NCBI GenBank assembly: GCA_016125135.1
Contig: WGMJ01000009.1
Coordinates: 23,079-87,078 of the forward strand
Origin: Alphaproteobacteria bacterium
GTDB taxonomy: Bacteria; Pseudomonadota; Alphaproteobacteria; Micavibrionales; Micavibrionaceae
DNA: 64,000 nucleotides
Reading direction: 5' to 3'
Positions 36,601-47,200 of the stretch are shown here, piece by piece (the first letter of the stretch is position 1; every line of letters starts with the position of its first letter). A model generated the notes under the pieces. That model did not search any database. It was not told the origin of the DNA and was given only the letters and a program-made list of their open reading frames with translations. Made by a program: the position numbers and the translations under genes.

Positions 36601-37541
36601 ATGCGGATATCAATGAAGGCTTGCGCTTTAAGATCCTGCATATAGCGACGTTGCAACAGGTCGATCCGCTGCATGCCGAGGCGTTGTGCAATCTCGTCTT
36701 CGGTTGGCAATGATTTCTCATCGACTGCACGCACATCACGCAGCTGCAAAATTGTATAGCCCGTGCCGGTTTTCAGCGCATTGCTGATCTGCCCCTTTTG
36801 CATGGTACCAATAACACCTGTAAAAGCTTCAGGTAACTGGTCTTCTGTAACCCAACCTACCAACCCGCCATTGCTTGCTGTGGCGCTTTGTGAAAACTCG
36901 CGTGCAATCTTGCCAAATGCATCGGGCTTTTGTTGTAGCTGAACAGCCAAGCGGTTAGCGGCTTCAGAAACACGCGTTTCATCATTCCGCCCATCAACAG
37001 GCATATAAATCTCAGCCACTTCATATTGCGCCTTGCCAATTTTGGCTTTGAGCTTGGCCAGTTCGGCCGCACGGTCATTATCGGTAATGTTAATGCGCGG
37101 GCGTAGCTCGCGTGCAATTACCTTACCCCAGCTTACTTGTGCGCGGATCTGCTCCTCAAGTGGCTTTGTTCCGCCCATGCTTTGCTTCAACATCTGGCGG
37201 AATTGTGCAGGCTCGAACTTATTCTGCTTTGCAATCTCGTTCAGCGCGGTATCAATCTCCTCTTGTGTTACGTCGATCTTGAGACGTTTTGCTTCCTGCA
37301 AACGCAGCGCCTCATCAACCAGGCCACTGAGCACTTGCGGGCGCAACCGCGCACGGACGTCTTCCGTATTCGGCATGCCGGATGACGTCATGATAAGCCC
37401 CATGCGGGCATTTAAATCAGTGATTGTAACAACTTCATTATTTACAACAGCCGCGATGCCGGCACCACTTGTCGCCGCGTAAGCTGCGCCAGAAAATACC
37501 ACGAGCGCGATAACCAATAAAATACGCAAAGAATTTTTCAT
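36597..37541 (-). CDS. surA: SurA-like periplasmic chaperone / peptidyl-prolyl isomerase
   Basis: 314 residues with a signal peptide (LLVIALVVFSGAAYAATSG). The N-terminal SurA domain (VVNNEVVTITDLNARMGLIM) is followed by one parvulin domain at about 165-270 (QFAREFSQSATASNGGLVGW region, reading IAREFSQSA then LVGWVTEDQLP). E. coli SurA has two parvulin domains, so this is a short form, common in alphaproteobacteria. It handles outer membrane proteins on their way to BAM. TAATG overlap with the upstream NDUFA9-like gene. Confidence 0.9.
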   Translation of the reverse strand: MKNSLRILLVIALVVFSGAAYAATSGAGIAAVVNNEVVTITDLNARMGLIMTSSGMPNTEDVRARLRPQVLSGLVDEALRLQEAKRLKIDVTQEEIDTALNEIAKQNKFEPAQFRQMLKQSMGGTKPLEEQIRAQVSWGKVIARELRPRINITDNDRAAELAKLKAKIGKAQYEVAEIYMPVDGRNDETRVSEAANRLAVQLQQKPDAFGKIAREFSQSATASNGGLVGWVTEDQLPEAFTGVIGTMQKGQISNALKTGTGYTILQLRDVRAVDEKSLPTEDEIAQRLGMQRIDLLQRRYMQDLKAQAFIDIRI

Positions 37542-38500
37542 TATGCTGCTGCCTTTTTCTTGTCACCAAAACGGCCACCTGCACGAAAACGTGAAAGGTA
37601 AGCCGGCACAATCAAATCAACCGCTGTGGGAGATATACCAATATCGGTGAATGTTTTTTCTGCACCACTTGTCACATTGTCTGTTTTCAGGCTTTCCACC
37701 TGATCTGTTGTCAGCAATGGATGGGGCAACATACCTAAAAACGCCGCCTTCATTTTAGCCAATGCCCACGGCGCTGTAAGTAGCGGGCGCGATTTGCCAA
37801 CATAGGCAAAGATACGCTTATAAATCTCTTCAAAAGTCATTGTTTCAGGGCCTGCAAGCTCGTAAATGCCTTCCATATCATCTTCAATAACAGCGCGCGC
37901 TGCGGCTTGCGCAACGTCTTCTACATAAACGGGCTGGAAACGTGTTTGCCCCCCGCCGATAAGTGGTAAAAACGGCATAAAGGATGTCATGCCAGCGAAT
38001 TTATTAAAAAACTCATCTTCACTACCAAAAATAACACTAGGGCGAAGAATAACAGCACCAGAAAACTCCCGTGCAACGGCTTCTTCACCAGAGTGCTTTG
38101 TTTGCGCATAGCGTGACTGGCCGCGCTCACACGCCAAAGCCGAAATATGAACAAATTTTTGCACGCCCTCTTTTACGGCGTGGCGGGCGATAAGCTCGGG
38201 CACATGATTATGAATGTCATTGAATTTCTGTTTTGACGTCTCGTAAAGAACGCCCAGGCAATTCACCACCGCATAAGCGCCGCGCAGCGCCTCGGCAAGG
38301 TCGGCTTCGTGCGTATAATCTGCCTCGAACGGCACCACTTGGCCAACCACACCATATGTGCGAAGGAAGTAGGCTTTTTCGGCATGGCGGGTCACAACCT
38401 TGATACGATAACCCGCGCGGGCCAGTGCTTGGACAATGTAGCGGCCCACAAAACCCGTACCGCCAAAAACACATATGATTTTGTCTGACAAAACAGCCAT
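37541..38500 (-). CDS. NDUFA9-like NAD(P)-binding protein (complex I accessory type)
   Basis: 319 residues, atypical SDR. Rossmann motif ICVFGGTGFVGRYIVQALAR at the N-terminus, FVHISALACERGQSRYAQTK in the middle, and ILRPSVIFGSEDEFFNKFA, which is the usual reading in the NDUFA9-type complex I accessory family. The YxxxK Tyr is present in RYAQTK. It may be a quinone-biosynthesis or complex I assembly factor; the bacterial role is not settled. First gene of the operon with surA, rsmA and the SDR; divergent from the restriction-modification gene. Confidence 0.88.
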   Translation of the reverse strand: MAVLSDKIICVFGGTGFVGRYIVQALARAGYRIKVVTRHAEKAYFLRTYGVVGQVVPFEADYTHEADLAEALRGAYAVVNCLGVLYETSKQKFNDIHNHVPELIARHAVKEGVQKFVHISALACERGQSRYAQTKHSGEEAVAREFSGAVILRPSVIFGSEDEFFNKFAGMTSFMPFLPLIGGGQTRFQPVYVEDVAQAAARAVIEDDMEGIYELAGPETMTFEEIYKRIFAYVGKSRPLLTAPWALAKMKAAFLGMLPHPLLTTDQVESLKTDNVTSGAEKTFTDIGISPTAVDLIVPAYLSRFRAGGRFGDKKKAAA

Positions 38501-38668
38501 TTGATTCCTTTTTCTTTAGGGCCCCAAGATACACTTCGGGCCTTTATAAGACAACATATAGACTATTATTCCTATGATGTCAAGAAAAAAAGTAAGCTTT
38601 GCTAATTTAACAATAACTGCTTTTCATTCGCGTATTCCTGCAACACAATGGCTCTCATAATATAATAA

Positions 38669-41600
38669 ATGCCTATTCAAAAATACCTTCTCGACATAGA
38701 ACAAAAGCTACGGAGTGGCGTTGCCCGTGAGCATGCCTACCGCCCTGCGCTGAAAATTCTACTGGAAGAAGCTATAACAGGCATTAGTGCCCTTAATGAC
38801 CCCGCGCGCATATATGTAGGCAATCTCGATTTTATTTTGCGGCGTGGCGAAATTGAAATCGGTTATCTTGAGGCAAAAGATATTAATGCCAACCTGAACA
38901 AGGTTGAAAAATCGGAGCAGATGCAGCGCTACCTTGACCTGCCCAACCTCATTCTAACGGACTATCTTGAATTCCGCTTTTATAAAGAAGGGAAAAAAAC
39001 CGACACGGTGAGAATTGCCGATGTCATGATGGATAAACTGGTCCCGCGCCCAGAAAATTTTCAAAAACTGATCGACCTGCTTCATGATTTTGGCGTTTTC
39101 CAAAGCCAGACAATTAAATCGGCACAAAAACTGGCTGAAATGATGGCCCGTAAAGCGCGTCTGATGCGTGAGGTTTTTTACGAGGTTCTTACACGCCCCG
39201 AGCCAACGACACTGAAAGAGCAATATGATGCATTTAAAACAATCCTGATGCATGATCTCGACAGGCTTGAGTTTGCCGATATTTATGCGCAAACAATTAC
39301 CTATGGCCTGTTTACGGCCCGCCTGCATGACCCGACATTGGAGAACTTCTCGCGCGCAGAAGCCCAAGATCTTATACCGAAAAGCAACCCGTTTTTACGG
39401 CAATTATTCCATTATGTAACAGGCCCCGATCTTGATGCACGCACTGTAAAATATGTTGATGATTTGTGTCAGGTCTTTCTGGCAACAAATGTACGACAGA
39501 TTTTTGAAAATTATGGCGCGAATACAAAGCAGACTGACCCCATACTTCATTTTTATGAAACATTCCTCGGCGCGTATGACAAGAGTCTGCGCAAGGCACG
39601 CGGCGTATGGTATACGCCCGAACCTGTTGTCCAGTTTATTGTCCGTGCGATTGACGATGTACTGAAAACACACTTCGACTTAAAGGATGGCATAGCTGAC
39701 ACCAGCACAACAGAAATTGATGTTGATACACAAACGCGTGACGACAGAAGCCCGACAGGCTACAAGCGTATTAAAAAGGAAATCCACAAAGTACAACTTC
39801 TGGATGTTGCAACGGGCACGGGAACCTTTCTGGCAGAAACCGTAAAGCGTATTTACGACCGCTACAAAGATTTGGGGGGCGCGTGGAGCGCCTATGTAGA
39901 AGATCATTTATTGCCGCGCATGCATGGGTTCGAACTACTGATGGCCAGCTATGCCATGTGCCATATGAAGCTTGATTTACTTCTCACTGAAATGGGTTAT
40001 AAGCCACGCCAGCCCGAAAACCCGCCGCGTTTAAGTGTATACTTAACAAACTCGCTTGAGGAGCATCATCCTGATGCTGACACACTTTTTGCATCATGGC
40101 TTTCGCGTGAAGCCAATGAAGCCAGCCGTATAAAGCGTGACCGGCCAATTATGGTGGCTTTCGGTAACCCGCCCTATAGCGGCATTTCATCGAACATGAA
40201 TAGCTGGATCGCCAAAACAAAAATCGAGGATTATAAATATGTTGATGGTGTTCACTTTAACGAGCGCAAGCATTGGCTGAATGACGACTATGTTCAATTC
40301 ATCCGCCTGGGTGAACATTATATAGAGAAAAACGGCGAAGGGGTGCTCGCTTATATTACAAATCATTCCTACCTAGACAACCCGACTTTTCGTGGCATGC
40401 GCTGGCACCTACTGAATACATTTGATGAGATTTATGTTCTTGATCTGCATGGGAACGCGCTAAAGAAGGAAGTCTCTCCAGATGGCTCACCCGATATAAA
40501 CGTGTTCGATATACAGCAAGGCGTTGCAATTATAATTGCGATTAAGAAAAAAACTGGGCAAAGAAACAACCTTGCAAAACTTTATCACCATGATTTTTAT
40601 GGTGTCCGTTCCGAGAAGTACAAGCGACTAAGTGAGGAATCTATACAAACTATAAATTGGCAAGAAGTAAAGTTTCAAGATTCTTTCTTTAATTTTTTGC
40701 CGCGCCAAGAGAAGCACACTGATGAATATCAGAATGGCTTTTATTTAAATACACTCTTTCCAACGGGGTCAACAGGGGTGCAAACCTCCCGCGACACCCT
40801 TGTGATTGATAGCCAAAAAGATATATTAAGAAGCCGGATAGAATACTTTGTGGATATTCAAAATTCTGATGAATCAGTTCGTCAGAGATTTTTTGGCAAC
40901 AAAAAGGAAGGAAAATACCTCGCCGGCGACACACGTGGCTGGAGCCTTTCAACCGCAAGAAAAACCATTAGAAATTTTAATCACGAAGAAAAAATAAAAA
41001 GGATTACTTATAGGCCCTTTGATAACTGTTGGGTGTACTACGACACAACCATGGTTGACTGGAGCAGAGAGGCCACCATGAGCCACACCATCAAAGGGGA
41101 AAATCTTTGTCTTATTATCGGTCGGCAAGGGCAAGTGGTTGGAAACATGGCTTGGAATCTGTGTTTTGCGACAACCTACATTTCAGATCTAAACCTTTTC
41201 TACCGTGGCGGCGGCCTATCATTCCCTCTCTACCGTTATGAAGCTGTTATGGGTGATATAGAACAAAAAGTGCCGAATTTTGCACCTGCTATATATAACA
41301 AAATAAAAGAAACCGCACCTAACGCAACGCCGGAAACACTTTTTGATTATATCTATGCTGTACTTCATAGCCCCGTATACCGCAAGCGCTATGCGGAATT
41401 CCTGAAGTCGGATTTTCCACGCATCCCCTACCCACGTAACGAAAGTACATTTAATAAGCTGGCAGAAAAAGGAAGCGAAATTCGCTTACTCCATTTAATG
41501 GAAAGCAATGCCTTGGAAGACACAGGCATAACCTACCCTGAAGCGGGAGAAAACATAGTAGAAAAGCCGCGCTATGAAGATGACCGCGTTTATATAAATG

Positions 41601-41815
41601 CGAAACAATATTTTGGGGGCGTGCCCAAAACCGCATGGGAGTTTTACATTGGCGGCTACCAACCAGCACAGAAATGGCTGAAAGACCGTAAGGGACGCTC
41701 CCTGTCATTTGACGATATAGAACATTACCGGAAGGTTATTAAAGCGCTTTCTGAAACAGACCGCATTATGAAGGAAATAGAGCAGATTGATTTTCTGCCA
41801 TCCAGCGCGTCCTAG
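38669..41815 (+). CDS. Single-chain restriction-modification enzyme, type ISP-like without helicase
   Basis: 1048 residues. The N-terminal domain (about 1-130) has a PD-(D/E)xK-like layout: Asp54 in NLDFILRRGE and Glu68-x-Lys70 in GYLEAKD. A helical linker precedes an N6-adenine methylase: motif I DVATGTGTFLAET at residue 379 and motif IV NPPY at residue 500. The C-terminal 450 residues match the specificity domain of type ISP enzymes (FDYIYAVLHSPVYRKRYAEF and YINAKQYFGGVP). Type ISP proteins (LlaGI, LlaBIII) are about 1600 residues and carry a RecA-type translocase between nuclease and methylase; none is seen here. So it resembles a type IIG-like single enzyme. It stands alone with its own upstream region. 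Confidence 0.85.
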   Translation: MPIQKYLLDIEQKLRSGVAREHAYRPALKILLEEAITGISALNDPARIYVGNLDFILRRGEIEIGYLEAKDINANLNKVEKSEQMQRYLDLPNLILTDYLEFRFYKEGKKTDTVRIADVMMDKLVPRPENFQKLIDLLHDFGVFQSQTIKSAQKLAEMMARKARLMREVFYEVLTRPEPTTLKEQYDAFKTILMHDLDRLEFADIYAQTITYGLFTARLHDPTLENFSRAEAQDLIPKSNPFLRQLFHYVTGPDLDARTVKYVDDLCQVFLATNVRQIFENYGANTKQTDPILHFYETFLGAYDKSLRKARGVWYTPEPVVQFIVRAIDDVLKTHFDLKDGIADTSTTEIDVDTQTRDDRSPTGYKRIKKEIHKVQLLDVATGTGTFLAETVKRIYDRYKDLGGAWSAYVEDHLLPRMHGFELLMASYAMCHMKLDLLLTEMGYKPRQPENPPRLSVYLTNSLEEHHPDADTLFASWLSREANEASRIKRDRPIMVAFGNPPYSGISSNMNSWIAKTKIEDYKYVDGVHFNERKHWLNDDYVQFIRLGEHYIEKNGEGVLAYITNHSYLDNPTFRGMRWHLLNTFDEIYVLDLHGNALKKEVSPDGSPDINVFDIQQGVAIIIAIKKKTGQRNNLAKLYHHDFYGVRSEKYKRLSEESIQTINWQEVKFQDSFFNFLPRQEKHTDEYQNGFYLNTLFPTGSTGVQTSRDTLVIDSQKDILRSRIEYFVDIQNSDESVRQRFFGNKKEGKYLAGDTRGWSLSTARKTIRNFNHEEKIKRITYRPFDNCWVYYDTTMVDWSREATMSHTIKGENLCLIIGRQGQVVGNMAWNLCFATTYISDLNLFYRGGGLSFPLYRYEAVMGDIEQKVPNFAPAIYNKIKETAPNATPETLFDYIYAVLHSPVYRKRYAEFLKSDFPRIPYPRNESTFNKLAEKGSEIRLLHLMESNALEDTGITYPEAGENIVEKPRYEDDRVYINAKQYFGGVPKTAWEFYIGGYQPAQKWLKDRKGRSLSFDDIEHYRKVIKALSETDRIMKEIEQIDFLPSSAS

Positions 41816-41852
41816 CCAGTATCATATTCATCAGCATATTCAACGCAAGGGC

Positions 41853-41908
41853 ATAAAAATTCCCCGGTTTCTTGTCGTCCCATACAACGCGGACGGAAGA
41901 AACCGGGG
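41853..41908 (-). terminator. Strong hairpin terminating the CheY/CheZ-like operon
   Basis: CCCCGGTTTCTT (41862-41873) and AAGAAACCGGGG (41897-41908) form a perfect 12-bp stem; GTCC/GGAC inside the loop can extend it. Read on the minus strand, the hairpin is followed by AATTTTTAT, as expected for a terminator of the two minus-strand genes. On the plus strand no T-tract follows. Confidence 0.7.
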
Positions 41909-42004
41909 TTACACCAGCTAGCCCACAAATTTTGGGGGGATGGGGCCAACTGCAATCGGATCAGGAGTTAAAAATAAAGTTTCCTCGTTTTTGCTCCTGT
42001 TATT

Positions 42005-42376
42005 CTAGTTATGGGCTTCTAGCACCACGCCAGCTGGGGGGATTCCGGCCTTGGTTCTAACTGTGTGCGTAAACATAGAAAATTTGTTTTCCAACTCGTA
42101 AAGCGATTTCAAAATTTTGCGTATTCTGCTGTTTGTAAGCGTTTGGAAGCAGCAGGCATCAAGAATGCGCTCAAGCTCGGATTTTACAACCGATGTTTCG
42201 ATACTGTTTTTCTGGGTCAGGGACTCAATAATAATTTCACACGCATCAACAATGACACAAGTTGCGTTATCTGCCGTTTGGGCGACCCCTTCCAGCTCCG
42301 ATTTAGCATAAGCAAAATAATTAGATGATATTTCTGCAGAAAAATTTTCCAGCATTCCGGCTGTTTCTTTAACCAT
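42005..42376 (-). CDS. CheZ-like helical protein lacking the catalytic residues
   Basis: 123 residues, all-helical by composition. The segment ILDACCFQTLTNSRIRKILK aligns by eye with the CheZ core ACxFQDITGQRIxKV. CheZ dephosphorylates CheY using the Asp and Gln of D-[IL]-T-G-Q; here these positions are Thr and Ser (TLTNS). It is also shorter than CheZ (about 200 residues). It starts 8 nt inside the upstream cheY-like gene, so the two are translationally coupled. A CheY-binding protein without phosphatase activity is the likely reading; the assignment to CheZ rests on this one segment and the gene pairing. Confidence 0.6.
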   Translation of the reverse strand: MVKETAGMLENFSAEISSNYFAYAKSELEGVAQTADNATCVIVDACEIIIESLTQKNSIETSVVKSELERILDACCFQTLTNSRIRKILKSLYELENKFSMFTHTVRTKAGIPPAGVVLEAHN

Positions 42377-42770
42377 GGCAACCTCCTAGAACCTGTTCGA
42401 TTTTATTTTTAAGCGTATCGGCTGTGAATGGCTTGATAATGTAATTATCAACGCCGGCCTCACGGGCGGCGATAACTTTTTCAGCGGCGCTTTCAGCCGA
42501 AACCATGATAAAGGCTGTTTCATTGTCATTGCCTGTGCGGACCGCTTTCAAAAGATCCATGCCCGACATTGGCTCCATGCTCCAGTCGGAAATAATAAGG
42601 TCGTACTTCTTGTACTTGATCAGGCTGAGTGCGGCCTCACCATCCGCCGCTTCATCAATATTCATGATGCCGATCTGGCCGAGCAGATTGCGCAAAACGC
42701 GGAGCATGGTTTTGTAGTCATCTACGATCAGCACGCTCAGGCCACAATTGGCATAATTTAAACTTGTCAT
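42369..42770 (-). CDS. CheY-like single-domain response regulator
   Basis: 133 residues, a receiver domain only. VLIVDDYKTMLRVLRNLL supplies the acidic pair, LIISDWSMEPMSGMDLL the phosphoacceptor Asp, VSAES the conserved Ser/Thr, and YIIKPF the Lys. All phosphotransfer residues are intact. The WSMEPMSG loop is typical of chemotaxis-type CheY proteins. No chemotaxis receptor or CheA lies in the window; the hybrid kinase at 44287 or a distant kinase could be the donor. Confidence 0.93.
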   Translation of the reverse strand: MTSLNYANCGLSVLIVDDYKTMLRVLRNLLGQIGIMNIDEAADGEAALSLIKYKKYDLIISDWSMEPMSGMDLLKAVRTGNDNETAFIMVSAESAAEKVIAAREAGVDNYIIKPFTADTLKNKIEQVLGGCHG

Positions 42771-42886
42771 GCCTTCAAAATTGCAACAGGTGTGCCAAGA
42801 TTATAAATTTAAAAAATATAATTAAATCAATTATTTAGCTTTTCAACACTACGCCAACACTTGATAAACCCTAAAAATTGATGCAA

Positions 42887-42900
42887 AATGCAATTGCATT
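42887..42900. promoter_or_regulatory. Perfect 14-bp palindrome upstream of the LuxO-like gene
   Basis: AATGCAATTGCATT, 26 bp before the preferred ATG at 42926. Candidate operator; several such palindromes are expected by chance in 64 kb. Confidence 0.3.
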
Positions 42901-42925
42901 ATACAACGAATTGAAATTTGCAACG

Positions 42926-44290
42926 ATGTCTAAAGAGCTTGTCCTTATAATAGAAGATACCGCATCCCTTGCGCTGATATACGAGGAATGCGTGCGTAAA
43001 CTTGGCTACGAGACAAAAACCGCGCCGACCGGTGCCGCGGGGTGTGCCTTTCTGGAGAAAGAAGACCCGCTTGCTGTGCTGCTGGATTTGAAACTGCCCG
43101 ACATGAAGGGACTGGATATTTTACGCACGATCCGCAGTAATGGAAAAAATTACGCAGTTGTTGTCATTACCGGACAAGCATCGCTGAACACAGCCGTTGA
43201 AGCCATGCAGGCAGGTGCTGATGATTTTGTTGCCAAACCTGTAGACCCGGAACGCTTACAAATATCCCTCACAAACGCTATCGAGAAAACGCGGCTAAAA
43301 CATATTGTCAAAACCTTTGAAAGTACCGGACGAGACCACTTCCAAGGATTTATCGGCAAAGCACCAGAAATGCAGGCAGCTTATAGAATTATAGAGAATG
43401 CGTCTTCTAGTCGCGCGCCCGTTATGATTATGGGGGAAAGCGGCACAGGGAAAGAGGTCGCTGCAAAAGCCATACATACACTCAGCAACCGCAAACATAA
43501 GAATTTTATTGCGCTCAATTGTGCGGCGATTCCGCATGATCTCTTGGAAAGCGAGATTTTTGGCCATGTAAAGGGGGCGTTTACAGGCGCGATAGCAGAT
43601 CGCGATGGTGCAGCACGCCTTGCCGACGGCGGTACATTGTTTCTGGATGAGCTAACAGAAATGCCCGTCACACTGCAATCAAAACTATTGCGGTTTATTC
43701 AAGAGGGCACATTTTCACCAGTTGGTAGCGGCGAAACATTACATGCCGACATACGCTTTATATGCGCAACAAACCGGAACCCGTTTGAAGCAATCCAGCG
43801 GGGCATTCTGCGTGAAGATCTTTATTACCGGCTTGCGGTTATTCCCCTCGAGCTTCCGCCGCTCCGTGACCGCGGTGAAGACGTTCTTTTGCTTGCCACA
43901 TTCTTTCTTGAAAAGGCAACAAAGCAGGAAAATAAAAACTTTGAAAGTTTTTCACCAGATGCCCGCGACCTTTTACTTGCGCATCGCTGGCCGGGCAATG
44001 TACGCGAGCTTGAGAATATAGTACGCCATGCCGTCATCATGAATAACGGGACAGAAATTACCGCCGCTATGCTACCTGCCATGCGGCAAAGTAATTTCTT
44101 GCCCGCAGCTGAACGATCCATTGAATTTCTGCCACAAAACACAGTTATAAGACCTATGGAGGTGCGCGAACGCGAGATTATAGAAGAGGCGATTGCTCTT
44201 TGTGAGGGCAATATTACCGAAGCGGCACGACAATTGTGCATTAACCCTTCGACAATCCATCGTAAAATGAAACTATGGGAAAAAAACTAG
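42926..44290 (+). CDS. LuxO/NtrC-type sigma-54-dependent response regulator
   Basis: About 454 residues from the ATG at 42926, where the receiver domain begins properly ([20 protein letters not shown]); an earlier in-frame ATG adds 16 unrelated residues. Receiver at 1-120 with the phospho-Asp in [11 protein letters not shown]+ domain at about 140-370 with Walker A GESGTGKE, the sigma-54 loop GAFTGA and Walker [10 protein letters not shown]; Fis-type helix-turn-helix at the end ([20 protein letters not shown]). The [12 protein letters not shown] opening is LuxO-like. It converges on the hybrid kinase with a 4-nt overlap, making that kinase the best candidate partner. Confidence 0.93.
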   Translation: MSKELVLIIEDTASLALIYEECVRKLGYETKTAPTGAAGCAFLEKEDPLAVLLDLKLPDMKGLDILRTIRSNGKNYAVVVITGQASLNTAVEAMQAGADDFVAKPVDPERLQISLTNAIEKTRLKHIVKTFESTGRDHFQGFIGKAPEMQAAYRIIENASSSRAPVMIMGESGTGKEVAAKAIHTLSNRKHKNFIALNCAAIPHDLLESEIFGHVKGAFTGAIADRDGAARLADGGTLFLDELTEMPVTLQSKLLRFIQEGTFSPVGSGETLHADIRFICATNRNPFEAIQRGILREDLYYRLAVIPLELPPLRDRGEDVLLLATFFLEKATKQENKNFESFSPDARDLLLAHRWPGNVRELENIVRHAVIMNNGTEITAAMLPAMRQSNFLPAAERSIEFLPQNTVIRPMEVREREIIEEAIALCEGNITEAARQLCINPSTIHRKMKLWEKN

Positions 44291-47200
44291 GCTGACCGCA
44301 AAAGCTGTTCAATTTCAGTTTTCACTACAGCAAACATAACTTTGACCTCTTCATACAAGGCGGGAATCTCCGTTAGCGCGCCTGCCAGAGCCTGCCCTTC
44401 TATTTTCTCGAGAATAGTTTGAAGTTTTGCTGCGCCCAACTGACCGCTGGCTGTTTTAAATGAATGAGCGGCAAACTCCAGTGCTTTTGCATCATGTTTT
44501 TCCAACCCTTCTGCAAGGGTCTGCAAATGCCGATCACCCTCCGTAAGATAGACTTCGAGAATTCGGGAGAAACGATCGCCAGTGCTAACGCGCAATTTGG
44601 TCAGCATCATTTCGTCTATAATTTCCTTTTTCATCCCCTTATCCTTTTTATCGCCGAGCTTGTGTGAAAGCCATTTCTCGAGCATATCCCTGAGCTCATC
44701 TTCGTTAATCGGTTTACTAAGGTAATCATTCATCCCCGCATCAACACAAACTTGCCTATCATCCATCATAGCGCGTGCTGTAATGGCAATCACAGGCAGA
44801 TGGTCAAATGCTTTATCTTCCCTCAGTTTTCGTGTTGCCGCATAACCATCCAGAACAGGCATCTGGCAATCCATAAAGACAAGGTCAAACTTTTCCTGTT
44901 TGATTTTTTCAAGCGCCTCTTGCCCGTCAGAGGCGATAACAACCTCCAGATCATAGTTTCGCAAGAATGTCCCTATGACCTCCTGATTCACCATGTTGTC
45001 TTCAGCCAGCAAAACTTTGCCACCACTAAAAATAAGCTCCACTTTTTCATCAATCGCTTCGCGCCCTTTGATGTCTTCGCTTGCAAGTGGCAGGCGCAAG
45101 AAAAATGAAAATTCAGACCCGACGCCCTCCTGGCTCTGTATTTCAATATCACTCCCCATCATATTTAGAAGCTCACGTGTAATAGCCAAACCAAGACCTG
45201 TGCCCCCGTATTTACGGGAGGTCGATGTATCGACCTGATCAAATTTTTCAAAAATGGCCTTATGTTTCTTCTCAGGGACTCCGATGCCCGTGTCTTTCAC
45301 AGCTATTTTTAAAAGCGCATATCGTGGCGCAACAAGCTCGGCCCGCACACAAAGTGTGATAAGACCTTTATCGGTAAATTTTATTGCATTACTGCAAAGA
45401 TTAAAAAGCACCTGACGGATTCTGCCCGGGTCTCCGATGACAAGCGCCGGACATTGCGGATCATACTCCAGCTTCATTTCAACCCGCTTCTCCCAAGCGC
45501 GAATTAGAAAAAGCTCTATCACTTTTTTGCAAAGCTTATGCAGGTCAAAAGGAACATTCTCGAGGCGCAGTTTACCGGCTTCGATTTTAGAAAAATCCAG
45601 AATGTCATCGATAATCTGTAGCAAGGCATCTGCAGAGTATTTGATTGTTTCCGCATAATGCACACCCTGATTATCAAGCCTTGTACGCCTGAGAAGCGCG
45701 GCCATACCGATAATACCCGTTAAGGGCGTTCTTATTTCATGGCTCATATTGGCAAGAAACTCGCTTTTTATTAGCGCAGCTTCTTCTGCACGTATTTGGG
45801 CCTGTTTTAATTCAGCCGTCCGTAACGAAACTTCGTGCTCGATTTCAGCGGCCCTGCCCGTAATGACCAGCAGAAAAGCCCCCAACAAGGCGGTGAAAAT
45901 AACACCAGACGCTAAAACAATACCAACAATAAACCCGGGGCCGACAAGCCCTGTAACCGGCGCTTTAAGGATCCTGACGATCCATTCTTGACCAAACAAC
46001 CCGAGGGGAAATTCTTCTTCGAAAATCGCAGTCATTTTTTTATTCACTGCCGAACGTGTTGCAGATGTATATAAAAGATCTTTTTTATTAACCTCCACAT
46101 TATAGAGTTCAAGTACCAATCCACGCGATTGCCATTTTTTCAAAATTGGCTCTATAACATCCTGCAAGCGGTACGTTGCCCCCACAAAGCCCTCGATAAC
46201 GGCGTCTTCCCCCCTACTACTATTGTCCTTGTTTCCATGCCCCTTATAGATGGGTAATACAAGCATTAAACCGTATTGGTTCTCTTCCTTTTCTGAAAAA
46301 AATCTCAGCTTTTCTGTAGCGGCCGGCTTTCCTGTTATACGCGCCCTCTCCAAGGCCTGATAACGAACCTCTTCCGAGGCTAAATCAAACCCCATATTCG
46401 GAATTATAATATTGCTGAGTGGTTCCGCATAAAATACCGGATAATATTCTTTGCGTGAGAGCGCCTTTACAATGTCTCCGGATGCGTCACGCTCTTTAAT
46501 TGCAAATGTTTCTTCTATTTGTGCACGGCCATTTTGTTCAAATGCCAAGCGCTCTTCGTCTCTAACGCGGGGAACCCATATCAGGCGGCGGATACCCGGG
46601 TTTTTTTCAAGAAAACCCTCTGTAAAACTCCGAAACTCATCACGACTAACCTCTTGTGATGAGTTATAAAAACTTTGTAACGCCTGAAGCGCTTGCACAT
46701 AATCGAGAAAAGTTCTTTCCAGCGCGTTAAAAACAAAAAATGATTCACGTGAAAACTCGCCATAGAATTGTTGCTTTTGCCATTTTTCACTTGCTTGAAA
46801 GAGGCCAATAACACAGATAAAAATTATAAGCAGTGGTAGCCCTACTTGCACCTTTCGTTTCATCTGAACCGCAGAGCTGAGAACCAGAATCGTCAGCGGG
46901 CTAAAAACTATGACACCGAGGACGTCCCCAGTATACCATGTGGCCCAGCTAAAGAAGGCATTCTCAGTTGTAACTGTGGATGTAAAAACCAGTGTTGTTA
47001 CGCCCCAGCTGGCGGCAACAAGGCAACTCACAACACCGCCCAGAAAAAGAAATTTTATGATGGAGGCAGGACTTTCAAGCTTGGTATTTTTAAGATTCGC
47101 GGCACGCAAAAGAATAACCCCGAGCGCCGCTTGAATAGTTGCACCGACGCCTATTAGACAAGCATTAATAACTTGTGCCGGTTCGATATAAGGCAGTCCT

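Noticed and set aside
41872..42060. 62-codon plus-strand frame after the restriction-modification gene
   Set aside because: Starts inside the hairpin terminator and runs antisense to the CheZ-like C-terminus; no homology features.
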